From F1-120-MAGs238 sp964484185 (lineage in GTDB: Bacteria; Planctomycetota; Phycisphaerae; Phycisphaerales; UBA1924), in assembly GCA_964484185.1 (NCBI GenBank), contig CAZAEQ010000037.1, positions 1-41,694 of the forward strand: 41,694 nt of DNA, given 5' to 3'. Both the position numbers and the translations under genes were made by a program. The notes beneath the pieces are model-generated. The model was not told the origin of the DNA and searched no databases. It saw only the letters and a list, made by a program, of their open reading frames with translations. The first letter of the stretch is position 1; the number at the start of each line of letters is the position of its first letter. Below are positions 23,010-31,687 of the stretch, piece by piece.

Positions 23010-25598
23010 TTGGCATCTGAGGTTGATCGCATCATTCAAGCGGTGGTCTCGGCGCCTGTGCTGTTGATTGCAAGCGATTTTGACGGCGCTCTGGCCCCGA
23101 TTGTCGATGACCCCGCAATGGCCACGGCGCTTCCTCGCGCTGTTGCAGCGTTGCAGCAGATCGGACGGCTGCCCCACACACACGCAGCAGTGGTGTCGGG
23201 TCGCGGACTCGTCGATTTGCGCACGCGTCTGATCGAACTCTCTACAGCCACATTGTCCGGAAGTCACGGCGCAGAGATGGATGGAGAAATTCCGGCAGAG
23301 GTCGCCTGGCTTCATCGTCTGGAATTGCAGCAGGTAACAGAATCACTGGCTGCAATTGTTCAGAGATTTCCAGGCGCGCGATTGGAACCCAAAGCTCGAG
23401 GAGTCGCGTTTCATTATCGCGAAGTGTCAGATGCGGATGTAATGCCCGCAGTTGAGACTGTGCTTAGGCTGAAAGAACAGTACACGAGTCTGTCGACGCG
23501 ACTTGGATCAATGGTGATCGAATTTGCCGTCGACAAGGTCTGCAAAGGAGATGCAATTCGTTATTTGAGGCACCGCACGGGCGCGACTTCCGTAGTTTTC
23601 ATCGGCGATGATCTTACTGATGAAAGCGCGTTTGCGGCCCTTAGCGCAGGAGATGCCGGAGTCAAAGTTGGTCCCGGCGACACCCTTGCTCGTTTTCGTA
23701 TCGGTTCAGTGTGCGATGTCGACGAGTTGTTGAACCGAATTCTGGAAGAACGGATAAAGTGGCTCGCCGAGCGGCGCCTCGTTCCGATTCAAGATCACGC
23801 GGTATTGTCAGATCAACGAACTATTGCGCTGGTAGCTCCTGGCGCACGGCTCGTCTGGCTTTGCCTGCCGCGGATTGATTCACCAGCGCTTTTCGCAGAA
23901 CTTCTGGGCGGCCCGGCAGCTGGATTCTTTGAGATATCTCCTGCAGGCGATGCCGGACCAGGCACACAGGCATACGACGAGGATTCACTCATATTGAGAA
24001 CAAGTTGGCCCGCATGCACGGTGACCGATTATCTCGATTGCGCCGGGGGAAGAGCTTATCAGCGAGCAGGTCGCACTGATCTAGTCCGCGTTGTTGAAGG
24101 AACAGGTCGCATCAAGATTCGGTTTGCGCCGCGCCTTGATTTTGGCCGCGTCCCCACGTTCATGTCAATTCGCGACGGCGTGCTGGAGATCGAGGGCCCC
24201 CAGGATCCGATCATGCTGCACGCGCCGGGCGTAGTCTGGACAATCCTGCAGGATGGGCCACATCACACCGCCGAGAGTGAATTCGAACTTTCAAGGTCGC
24301 CGCTGGTATTGGAACTGCGCTACGGCACAGGCAGCACCCGGGCGCACTTTCACGCGGAGACGGTCCGTCGCGAGACGACCCGAAAATTCTGGAGCGCGTG
24401 GTCAGCAAGCTTGCGAATTCCACCGCTGCACTCTGGCCATGTGCGGCGCAGCGCCCTGATGCTTCGAGCTCTCTGCTATGGCCCAACTGGCGCAATCGCG
24501 GCAGCCGGCACCACGAGTTTGCCAGAGCACCTGGGCGGCAGCCGCAACTGGGATTACAGATACTGCTGGCCGCGCGATTCGGCCCTCGCGGCATCATCTT
24601 TGCTGCGACTGGGTAACACAGGTACTGCCATGCGCCTGCTCGAGTGGTTGTATGGAGTTCTCGAACACTGCGACAGCCCGGATCGATTGCATCCAATCTA
24701 CACTGTTTCCGGTCAGGAACTTGGCCCCGAAGCAGAGATCAGCTGCTTGAACGGGTACGGACAGAGTCGCCCGGTGCGAGTGGGAAACGCCGCGGCGCAA
24801 CAGGTGCAATTGGATGTTTTCGGTCCAATCGCAGACCTGGTGGCTTCGCTTGTTGAGTCGGGCGCGCCGGTCGCTCCCGATCACTGGCGCGTGACTCGCG
24901 CCATGGTGGAGGCAGTCGAGGCACGATGGAAAGAACCAGATCATGGAATCTGGGAGATTCGCGGCCCAAAGCGACACCACGTCCACTCCCGTGTGATGTG
25001 CTTTCACACAGTCGATCGCGCCATGGTTGTACATGAGCACATGGTGGGTGCGCCAAATCCGAGTTGGTTGAAGTTGCGGGAACAGATACGTGAAGATGTT
25101 CTCGCAAACGGCTTTCATGCTGAAGCTGGTGCGTTCACCTCTTCATATGGCAACAGTAATCTCGACGCGTCTTCGCTCCTGACCGGGCTCGTCGGTCTGG
25201 TCAGCATCGACGATCCTAGATTTTCACGCACTGTCTCGGCAGTCGAGAACAGCTTGCGCCGCGGCCCGGTGGTCTACCGATACCTTTATGAAGATGGCCT
25301 GCCTGGCCGCGAGGGCGGATTTCATCTATGCACATCCTGGCTTATAGAAGCGATGGTGAAGCAAGGTCGCATTCGAGAGGCCCGTGAACTGTTCGATGAC
25401 TTCATCAATCAGGCGGGTCCAACTGGAATATTTTCTGAGCAGCACGATCCTTCCTCTCACACTGCGCTGGGCAATATCCCACAGGCATATTCGCATGTCG
25501 CAGTGATCAATTCCGCTGTGGCACTTTCAGAGCATGGAGAAACCTCAAGTGAATCAGGAAACTCACCTCGGGCCGGGCACGTAAAGGGAATTGCATGA
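23010..25598 (+). CDS. Fused trehalose-6-phosphate phosphatase (OtsB) and GH15 glycoside hydrolase
   Basis: The product has 862 residues, with a TTG start and AGAGGAGA seven bases upstream. Residues about 14-245 are an OtsB-type HAD phosphatase: motif I DFDGALAP (Asp23, Asp25, with Ala27 where Thr is usual), SGSHGAEM, and motif IV FIGDDLTDESAF (199-207). Residues about 258-840 are a GH15 enzyme: the substrate loop NWDYRYCWPRD (513-523), the general acid Glu649 in HGIWEIRGP and the general base Glu810 in TGIFSEQHDP. OtsB makes trehalose from trehalose-6-phosphate. GH15 members include glucoamylases and the mycobacterial trehalase. The gene overlaps the OtsA-type gene by four bases (ATGA). No signal peptide, so cytoplasmic. 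Confidence 0.9.
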   Translation: MASEVDRIIQAVVSAPVLLIASDFDGALAPIVDDPAMATALPRAVAALQQIGRLPHTHAAVVSGRGLVDLRTRLIELSTATLSGSHGAEMDGEIPAEVAWLHRLELQQVTESLAAIVQRFPGARLEPKARGVAFHYREVSDADVMPAVETVLRLKEQYTSLSTRLGSMVIEFAVDKVCKGDAIRYLRHRTGATSVVFIGDDLTDESAFAALSAGDAGVKVGPGDTLARFRIGSVCDVDELLNRILEERIKWLAERRLVPIQDHAVLSDQRTIALVAPGARLVWLCLPRIDSPALFAELLGGPAAGFFEISPAGDAGPGTQAYDEDSLILRTSWPACTVTDYLDCAGGRAYQRAGRTDLVRVVEGTGRIKIRFAPRLDFGRVPTFMSIRDGVLEIEGPQDPIMLHAPGVVWTILQDGPHHTAESEFELSRSPLVLELRYGTGSTRAHFHAETVRRETTRKFWSAWSASLRIPPLHSGHVRRSALMLRALCYGPTGAIAAAGTTSLPEHLGGSRNWDYRYCWPRDSALAASSLLRLGNTGTAMRLLEWLYGVLEHCDSPDRLHPIYTVSGQELGPEAEISCLNGYGQSRPVRVGNAAAQQVQLDVFGPIADLVASLVESGAPVAPDHWRVTRAMVEAVEARWKEPDHGIWEIRGPKRHHVHSRVMCFHTVDRAMVVHEHMVGAPNPSWLKLREQIREDVLANGFHAEAGAFTSSYGNSNLDASSLLTGLVGLVSIDDPRFSRTVSAVENSLRRGPVVYRYLYEDGLPGREGGFHLCTSWLIEAMVKQGRIREARELFDDFINQAGPTGIFSEQHDPSSHTALGNIPQAYSHVAVINSAVALSEHGETSSESGNSPRAGHVKGIA

Positions 25599-27910
25599 GC
25601 GAGAAACAAAAAATCGCGGTCCCCAAGTCGCTTCGCTTCGGCTTATTGATTGCATGCGTGGCAGGCATAGCGACCGCCGCTATCAGTTGGCAACAGATTG
25701 CAAGTGAGCAGCGAACCGGATTGGACGATCTTTCTAAACGTGCCAGCCTGCTCGCGCATCGCCTTGCTCCAAATGTGGCACAGGCACTGGAAAAAACCGA
25801 TTCTGAAGTTCTCCCCGCACTTGGTCAGCGACTCGAGGGATACTCCAGACTTCTTGGTTTCGCTGTCTTTCGGGAGAATGGAAAGCTGGTTGCCTCGGGC
25901 GAAGGAGTCGCAGATCTTGAATCGGTCATTCTCGCGCCAGTAAGTCAGGTTCTGGAATCAAAGGTCGAACATGCGTCGTTGGTCCGAGGTGATGTCGGTT
26001 CATTTCATGTGCTGGTGCTCCCAATCCTGGGCAAAGACTCCTCGACCACCGGTGCAGTCGTCGTGCTTCACGATGCGCTTTACCTCGAAGATCGCCTTAC
26101 CCGCGGCATGGTTCGCGGCGTAATCTGGACATTTTGCGTAACCCTGGGCCTCTTTGCATGGGCATCTGGTTTGGCATGGGCGCTTTTTGAACGACCACTC
26201 CACCTCCTCGCGCAGTGGATGCGGCGCCTGCGTTTTGGCAATGTCGCTGAGTCTCCGCCGCGTGGGTTGCCTGTGAGTTGGCTCGCAGATGAAAGCGAGC
26301 ATCTCGCGGCGAGCTTTCGAGCGTCTCGAAGAAAAGAATGGGACGAAGCGCAGGACATTGTGCGTTCTGAACGCGCATGGACAAGAGACCGGCTCAAGGC
26401 TCACGCGCTTGATTCCCTGAATGGACAGCAGCTGGTTGTGGTAAGTAACCGCGAACCTTACATGCATCAGATGCAGGATGGAAAACCGCAGCTTGTGACC
26501 CCGGCAAGCGGTCTGGTGACCGCCCTTGATCCGGTGCTCCGAGCCTGCGGCGGTCTGTGGGTGGCGCATGGTTCGGGCGATGCAGATCGCCAAACTACAA
26601 ATTCGAGCAGTTGTATCAGTGTGCCGCCAGATGATCCGCGTTACACCCTTCGCCGCGTGTGGATCACGAAAGAGGAAGAACAGGGGTATTACTACGGCTT
26701 CTCAAACGAAGGCCTCTGGCCACTCTGTCACCTGACCCACGAGCGGCCCGTTTTTAGAACCTCCGATTGGCAGCAATACGTGCGTGCAAACCGGCGATTT
26801 GCCGATGCAACACTTGAAGAAATCGGGTCTGAAGTCGCAGTAGTGATGGTGCAGGATTATCAACTCGCACTTGTACCCGGAATGATCAAGGCCGCGCGCC
26901 CCGATCTTCGAGTTGGTATTTTCTGGCACATTCCCTGGCCAAACCCTGAAGCATTCCGCATCTGCCCGTACCGCGTCGAAATCCTTCATGGAATGCTCGG
27001 TGCCGACCTGATCGGTTTTCATCTTCAGCAGCATTGCAATAATTTCCTCGACACCGTTGATCGAATGGTTGAAGCCCGGCTCGATTGGGATCGGTTCTCA
27101 GCTGAAATCAAAGGCCATCGATCGATTGTCCATCCATTCCCGATCAGTGTTCAGAGCTGGCAGGAAAAATCAGTCGCTACCGGTCAAGATCTTAAAAATC
27201 AGATCGCCAATTACAAGCAAACGATGGGTCTTGAGGATGTAATCATTGGCGTAGGCGTCGATCGCATCGATTACACCAAGGGAATCGCCGAGCGGTTCCG
27301 TGCAATCGAGCGGTTCTTTGAGAAATTCCCTCAGCATCGCGGCAGGTTCTCCTTTGTCCAGCTCGGCGCGCCCAGCCGAACGCATATTCCAAGGTACCGC
27401 GATCTGGTTGTTGAACTTGAAGCAATGGCCGACGCCATCAACTGGAAATTCCAGGCGGATAGCTGGAAGCCGATCCACTTTGAGGTCGATCACCACAACA
27501 GCGCCAAGGTCTACGCGTTTATGCGGATGGCTGAAGTGTGCATTGTCAGTTCGTTGCATGACGGCATGAATCTGGTTGCCAAGGAATACGTCTCTGCGCA
27601 CTCGGAACAGGGTCAGGATGATCACGAACTGGGACGCGACGGGGTGCTCATTCTTTCAGAGTTTGCCGGCGCTGCACGTGATTTACCCGAGGCGCTTATT
27701 GTCAATCCATATGACACCGAGGAATTCGCAGAAGCGATCCGTCTTGCGGTTGAAATGGACCCCAAAGATCGTCGCCACCGCATGACTCGAATGCGCCTTC
27801 GGGTTGAAGAAAACAATATTTACAAGTGGGCGGCGGAATTCCTCGCGCACCTGGCCAAAACCAAGGAGGCTCCCAAAAACGGCGCAAGCGAGCCAGTCAT
27901 ACAAGCCTGA
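25595..27910 (+). CDS. Membrane-anchored trehalose-6-phosphate synthase with sensor-like N-terminus
   Basis: The product has 771 residues. The N-terminus looks like a receptor: TM1 at about 14-32, a predicted periplasmic part (33-170), TM2 at about 172-198, then a HAMP-like segment (ERPLHLLAQWMRRLRFGN ... DESEHLAASF, 199-241) and a charged helix. Residues about 279-757 are a GT20 trehalose-6-phosphate synthase: VVVSNREP, GFSNEGLWPLCH, FWHIPWPNPEAF, VDRIDYTKG (Arg557, Lys562) and SSLHDGMNLVAKEY (Asp656, Glu664), equal to the UDP-glucose and glucose-6-phosphate sites of OtsA. The reaction joins UDP-glucose and glucose-6-phosphate. Ordinary OtsA is a soluble enzyme of about 470 residues. It is cotranscribed with the OtsB-GH15 gene. 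Confidence 0.93.
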   Translation: MSEKQKIAVPKSLRFGLLIACVAGIATAAISWQQIASEQRTGLDDLSKRASLLAHRLAPNVAQALEKTDSEVLPALGQRLEGYSRLLGFAVFRENGKLVASGEGVADLESVILAPVSQVLESKVEHASLVRGDVGSFHVLVLPILGKDSSTTGAVVVLHDALYLEDRLTRGMVRGVIWTFCVTLGLFAWASGLAWALFERPLHLLAQWMRRLRFGNVAESPPRGLPVSWLADESEHLAASFRASRRKEWDEAQDIVRSERAWTRDRLKAHALDSLNGQQLVVVSNREPYMHQMQDGKPQLVTPASGLVTALDPVLRACGGLWVAHGSGDADRQTTNSSSCISVPPDDPRYTLRRVWITKEEEQGYYYGFSNEGLWPLCHLTHERPVFRTSDWQQYVRANRRFADATLEEIGSEVAVVMVQDYQLALVPGMIKAARPDLRVGIFWHIPWPNPEAFRICPYRVEILHGMLGADLIGFHLQQHCNNFLDTVDRMVEARLDWDRFSAEIKGHRSIVHPFPISVQSWQEKSVATGQDLKNQIANYKQTMGLEDVIIGVGVDRIDYTKGIAERFRAIERFFEKFPQHRGRFSFVQLGAPSRTHIPRYRDLVVELEAMADAINWKFQADSWKPIHFEVDHHNSAKVYAFMRMAEVCIVSSLHDGMNLVAKEYVSAHSEQGQDDHELGRDGVLILSEFAGAARDLPEALIVNPYDTEEFAEAIRLAVEMDPKDRRHRMTRMRLRVEENNIYKWAAEFLAHLAKTKEAPKNGASEPVIQA

Positions 27911-27955
27911 TTCCCATTACTCGTAGCCACTTTCAACACTCCTCACTACCTCACG

Positions 27956-29554
27956 TTACGTGTTGGTATGCATCGTCACATTTCGATTTTCTTTGATGAA
28001 GATTGCGCCAACAACCAGCGTAATCGCGGCGATCGCCATTGGATACCAGAGCCCGGCAAAGTTGTTGCCGGTCTTGGCGACTAGCAATGGACCAAGGTAG
28101 ACAACCATGCCGCCAAACATGCCGTTTCCGATGTGGTAGGGGAGCGACATCGATGTGTACCGAATCCGCGTCGGAAAGAGTTCTACAAGAAACGCGGCGA
28201 TCGGTCCATACACCATCGTGACAAAAAGCACCTGGATGAAAATAAGGCCAATCAGAATCAGTGAGGGCTTCGAAGTCAGTCCAGCAAACTTGATCGAAGA
28301 CTTGCTTGTTGATGTTGCCGTTTTACCAGACTCGGCTGGCTGGCTCACCGTAGTTGTGACTGTGTTTACTGTGCCATCGCTGTACGTGTGAGTTGCTTTG
28401 GTAATGGTGTCGGTCTTGCCCGCAATGCCTTTGGCCGCGTCAGCGCTGGTAACGACCACTTTCGGTTCTCCCAGTGGCACAACTCCGTTGTCAACCAGCG
28501 TGTATCGAGCAGGGTCTTTGAGATTCGCCGCAGAAATCATCGCGCTGTATATCGGGTAATAGCACGCAATGGCAAGCGCGCATCCCGCAAGAATAATCGG
28601 CTTTCGCCCGATTCTATCGGAAAGTGCTCCAAACACAATGAAGAATGGTGTCGCCGCCAGAAGAGCAATAGAAACGATGTACTCCGCCTGCGTCGCATCA
28701 ATCGCTAAAACTGCTTTCGTAAACGTCATCGCATAAAACTGACCGGTGTACCAGACCACACCCTGGCCGGCCGTTGCGCCAAAGAGAGCAATCAGCACCA
28801 GCCGCAAGTTCGTCCAGTTGCCAAATGAATCGCGGATCGGTGTTTTCGATCCCTTTCCCGATGCCTTCATCTTCTGAAATAGCGGCGATTCGCTCATCTT
28901 GCGGCGAATGTAATACGAAAATCCAACCAGGAACAGCGACACCCAGAAAGGAATGCGCCAACCCCACGCATCAAAATCATCTTTGCTCAAGATAGTTCGA
29001 CACCCGATGATGACCATCAGCGAAACGAATAATCCCAGCGTCGCCGTGGTCTGAATCCACGCTGTGTAGTAACCGCGCTTTCCATCCGGACAATGCTCCG
29101 CGACATACGTGGCGGCGCCGCCATACTCGCCGCCAAGTGCGAGCCCCTGAAGCAATCGCAGAACAATGAGAATTGCTGGCGCGGCCCATCCAATGACCTT
29201 GTATCCGGGAAGCACGCCAATCAAGAATGTCGCGCCACCCATCAACAGCAGCGTGATCATGAATGTGTACTTGCGCCCGATCAGGTCGCCCAGTCGACCA
29301 AAGAAAAGTGCGCCAAACGGACGCACCGCAAACCCAATCGCAAACGTCGCCAGCGTCGAGAGGAGTTGTGTCGCGCCTGGTCCCTCAGGAAAGAAATGCG
29401 AAGCAAGCGTGGTTGCCAGTGCGCCGAAGATATAGAAGTCGTACCACTCGATCAACGTTCCGGCAGATGAAGCCGAGATGATCTTGAAAAGGTTGGACTT
29501 GTTCTCAACTTCGGGTATGTCAAGTTCTGAACTGGCTGACGGGGTGTTACTCAT
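27956..29554 (-). CDS. MFS transporter, metabolite:H+ symporter (MHS) type
   Basis: The product has 532 residues. It starts TLIEWYDFYIFG in TM1, followed by GRLGDLIGRKYTF after TM2, LGGEYGGAATYVAEH in TM5 and LSDRIGRKP after TM8. These are the signatures of the proline/betaine and alpha-ketoglutarate-type symporters, which import organic acids or compatible solutes with protons. Twelve helices can be placed. A Thr/Ser/Lys-rich insert of about 80 residues (345-425, with KTDTITKATHTYSDGTVNTV) separates the later helices, so the protein is longer than the usual 430-450 residues. The gene converges with the trehalose pair, with 45 bases between stops. The substrate is unknown. Confidence 0.9.
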   Translation of the reverse strand: MSNTPSASSELDIPEVENKSNLFKIISASSAGTLIEWYDFYIFGALATTLASHFFPEGPGATQLLSTLATFAIGFAVRPFGALFFGRLGDLIGRKYTFMITLLLMGGATFLIGVLPGYKVIGWAAPAILIVLRLLQGLALGGEYGGAATYVAEHCPDGKRGYYTAWIQTTATLGLFVSLMVIIGCRTILSKDDFDAWGWRIPFWVSLFLVGFSYYIRRKMSESPLFQKMKASGKGSKTPIRDSFGNWTNLRLVLIALFGATAGQGVVWYTGQFYAMTFTKAVLAIDATQAEYIVSIALLAATPFFIVFGALSDRIGRKPIILAGCALAIACYYPIYSAMISAANLKDPARYTLVDNGVVPLGEPKVVVTSADAAKGIAGKTDTITKATHTYSDGTVNTVTTTVSQPAESGKTATSTSKSSIKFAGLTSKPSLILIGLIFIQVLFVTMVYGPIAAFLVELFPTRIRYTSMSLPYHIGNGMFGGMVVYLGPLLVAKTGNNFAGLWYPMAIAAITLVVGAIFIKENRNVTMHTNT

Positions 29555-29948
29555 GCTGGGTTGCTCTGATGTTGATCAATTGAATCGGGGCAGAGTATGT
29601 TCGGTCCACCCGTTCAAACTCCAGCCTGGTACGTCTCTGGGAATGCAGCCTAACGGCTCGTCTCAAAACTTGCAAATCCGCTCATGTAAATCTGAGCACT
29701 TTGGCCTGACGGAAACTCCTGAACGCCGAATCCCAACAAGTAGAAAAGGGCGGACAAAGGCAAGGCCAATGGCTTCCAGACCTCGTTTCAAGTGGCGGCA
29801 AATGCCGCGGTTTCTGCTGAATTTCGCGGCCAATATCCTCTTTTTCTTTCCTTGACCTTTGATTCTGCCACCAGCCTGAAACTCTTGCGCATCTCTTCCA
29901 ATAGATATTCTCTCAAGCTCTGATACATTCCTTCTGGAAGGGTCCCCT
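29555..29948. other. Divergent intergenic region, no gene supported
   Basis: This stretch lies between the start of the MFS gene (minus) and the start of the DUF4097 gene (plus), so both promoters should be here. Open frames that cross it on either strand lack family features and ribosome-binding sites. The right end carries GGAAGGG seven bases before the ATG at 29949. I see no repeat, RNA or clear promoter. Confidence 0.5.
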
Positions 29949-30758
29949 ATGGCTCGCAAACTCGCTCTCGTTCTTGGAATTTCAACTTTGCTTGCTACTG
30001 GCGTTGTTGGTTGCGGCTGGACAGGCATGCAGGCTGCCACATACAAGGCGGTCACCAAAAGTTCAACTCCAGTTCAAGGCGACCGGACTCTCGATGTGCA
30101 ATCTGAGAACGGCGCAATTGATGTTCAAGTCTGGGACTCAAGTGAAGTTGAAGTTGAAGCCAGCATTCGCGCTACTACCCAGGAACGTCTCGACCAGACC
30201 AACGTTATTACAAAAGTCGAAGGCGACCGCATCGTTGTCTCAGTGCAATGGCCCGATGGCAAGCGCCTGGGCAGCGAAGGTGCCAGCCTCGCCATTCGTG
30301 TTCCCAAATGCAAGGGTTCAGTGCTGAAAACCAGCAACGGCGCGATCAAAGCCACCGGGCGGCTCGGACCAAGCAAATTCCACTCCAGCAACGGCGCAAT
30401 CACGGTGGCCGATAGCGATGGCGAACTCGATGTCAGCAGTTCGAACGGCGCAATCAACGTCACTGGAGCACACGCCCAGGTGAACGCCAAAACATCGAAC
30501 GGCAAAATCACTATCGCTCTCGCCGATGATGCCAAGGGTCCAGTCAATCTCGCGTCCTCAAACGGCTCTGTCACGCTCGATGTCGGTGCCGCGTTTACCG
30601 GCACGGTCGATGCGTCAACCAGCAACGCTTCCTGCGTGCTCAAAGCCGGCGATGCAACGGTCACCAAAGGAAAATCGCTGACCCACTCCTTCGGCAGCGG
30701 CGAGTCTTCAAAGATCAAGACCAGCAATGGCTCGGTGACGATCAACGCCAAGAAGTAA
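29949..30758 (+). CDS. DUF4097-like repeat lipoprotein
   Basis: The product has 269 residues. Its signal peptide ends in VVGC, giving lipid-modified Cys22. The mature part carries at least eight short repeats built around S-N-G-A/S-I/V (SENGAIDVQV, TSNGAIKATG, SSNGAITVAD, SSNGAINVTG, TSNGKITIAL, SSNGSVTLDV, TSNASCVLKA, TSNGSVTINA). That is the DUF4097/adhesin-like pattern, expected to fold as a right-handed beta-solenoid. It probably sits on the outer side of a membrane; its task is unknown. It has a strong ribosome-binding site (GGAAGGG) and an intrinsic terminator, so it is likely monocistronic. Confidence 0.82.
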   Translation: MARKLALVLGISTLLATGVVGCGWTGMQAATYKAVTKSSTPVQGDRTLDVQSENGAIDVQVWDSSEVEVEASIRATTQERLDQTNVITKVEGDRIVVSVQWPDGKRLGSEGASLAIRVPKCKGSVLKTSNGAIKATGRLGPSKFHSSNGAITVADSDGELDVSSSNGAINVTGAHAQVNAKTSNGKITIALADDAKGPVNLASSNGSVTLDVGAAFTGTVDASTSNASCVLKAGDATVTKGKSLTHSFGSGESSKIKTSNGSVTINAKK

Positions 30759-30781
30759 GTTGTAGAGTCCTATAACTATAG

Positions 30782-30815
30782 AAACCCCTCTAGCGATGGA
30801 GGGTTTTCTTGGTTT
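30782..30815 (+). terminator. Intrinsic terminator of the DUF4097 gene
   Basis: CCCTCTA (30786-30792), the tetraloop GCGA and TGGAGGG (30797-30803) form a seven-pair stem with a GNRA loop, followed by TTTTCTTGGTTTT. An A-tract precedes the stem. It is 24 bases after the stop codon. Confidence 0.85.
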
Positions 30816-30837
30816 TAGTTTATCATTGTAGAGTTGA

Positions 30838-30859
30838 TTGTAAATACAAAGGATATACT
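30838..30859 (+). promoter_or_regulatory. Promoter -10 element and inverted repeat of the toxin-antitoxin pair
   Basis: TATACT (30854-30859) is a good -10 element 35 bases before the antitoxin start. Just upstream lies TTGTA-AA-TACAA (30838-30849), an inverted repeat in the spacer where a repressor would block the polymerase. A TTGATT at 30834 is only 14 bases from the -10, so the -35 is unclear. AbrB-type antitoxins commonly repress their own operon, so this is a fitting operator candidate. Confidence 0.45.
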
Positions 30860-30893
30860 TTGTTCGTCAATGCAGTTTTGAAGGAGCCCTTCA

Positions 30894-31121
30894 ATGATCA
30901 AGACTCTCACGAAGCACGGAAACAGCTACGCCCTCGTCATCGATCGCCCCATCATGGAATTGCTCAACATCGAGCCCGATTCGCCGCTCGAAGTTTCGAC
31001 CGATGGAAAGTCACTGATAGTGACCCTCGCAGGTCCGGACAATCGCGCAGAACGCCTCAAGAACGCGATCGACAAGACAAATGCAAAGTATGCAAAGGCC
31101 CTGAAGAAACTTGCGGAGTAG
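30894..31121 (+). CDS. AbrB/MazE-type antitoxin
   Basis: The product has 75 residues. The N-terminal part (about 1-45) is a SpoVT/AbrB swapped-hairpin domain: IKTLTKHGNSYALVID, then LNIEPDSPLEVSTDGKSLIVT. The C-terminal part (about 50-75) is a Lys/Ala-rich helix likely to wrap the toxin. The ribosome-binding site AAGGAG lies seven bases before the ATG. The gene ends four bases before the Doc-like toxin, the usual antitoxin-first order. It should bind its own promoter DNA and neutralise the toxin. The more common partner of Doc is a Phd protein, so this is the less common pairing. Confidence 0.87.
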   Translation: MIKTLTKHGNSYALVIDRPIMELLNIEPDSPLEVSTDGKSLIVTLAGPDNRAERLKNAIDKTNAKYAKALKKLAE

Positions 31122-31125
31122 TGCG

Positions 31126-31515
31126 ATGAGCCATGATTTTCTGACCCTCGACGATGTGCTGATCATTCACGACAAACAAATCGCTCTCTTTGGCGGCGAG
31201 CGCGGCGTTCGCGACATGGGACTGCTGGAATCAGCTATTGCAACACCGCAAGCCACTTTTCAAGGGCAATTGCTGCATGATGGTGTACTCGCGATCGCGA
31301 GTGCCTACCTCTTTCACGTTGTTCAAAATCACCCGTTCATGGATGGAAACAAGCGAGCAGGCGCGGTAGTTGCAATCGTCTTCCTCGAGATGAACGGTGT
31401 CGAATTGAATATCAGCAACGAAGACCTGGTTGAACTCGTACTCAAAGTTGCGACCGGCAACATGCTGAAGCCTGAGATCGAGACAATCCTGCGAATTCAC
31501 GTTCAAGCTACTTAG
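31126..31515 (+). CDS. Doc-like toxin (Fic/DOC family)
   Basis: The product has 129 residues from the ATG at 31126, like Doc of phage P1 (126). It contains the Fic motif in Doc form: His69-Pro-Phe-Met-Asp-Gly-Asn-Lys76-Arg77 (HPFMDGNKRAG). In P1 Doc the Lys in place of Gly goes with phosphorylation of EF-Tu, which stops translation, so the same activity is inferred here. The upstream signature RGVRDMGLLESAIATPQATF is also typical. A TTG five codons upstream was not used. The gene follows its antitoxin with a four-base gap. Confidence 0.92.
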   Translation: MSHDFLTLDDVLIIHDKQIALFGGERGVRDMGLLESAIATPQATFQGQLLHDGVLAIASAYLFHVVQNHPFMDGNKRAGAVVAIVFLEMNGVELNISNEDLVELVLKVATGNMLKPEIETILRIHVQAT

Positions 31516-31687
31516 TCGTTAAGTTGCCTGCGGGAGTTTCGAAACGGCGGGCACACCGCAAGCACAATTGGACGCCAATCGTTAGGGCGAGAGATAGTGC
31601 AAATTCACTTTCAATCAAAGCGATTTGTGGTACGCTACCGACTGGGGACGTCCGTTCAAGATGGGCGTCTGGCCAGGAGAACTAGCC

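Noticed and set aside
29663..30058. 131-codon minus-strand frame across the divergent gap
   Set aside because: It overlaps the signal peptide of the DUF4097 lipoprotein, which has a strong ribosome-binding site. The frame shows no family feature.
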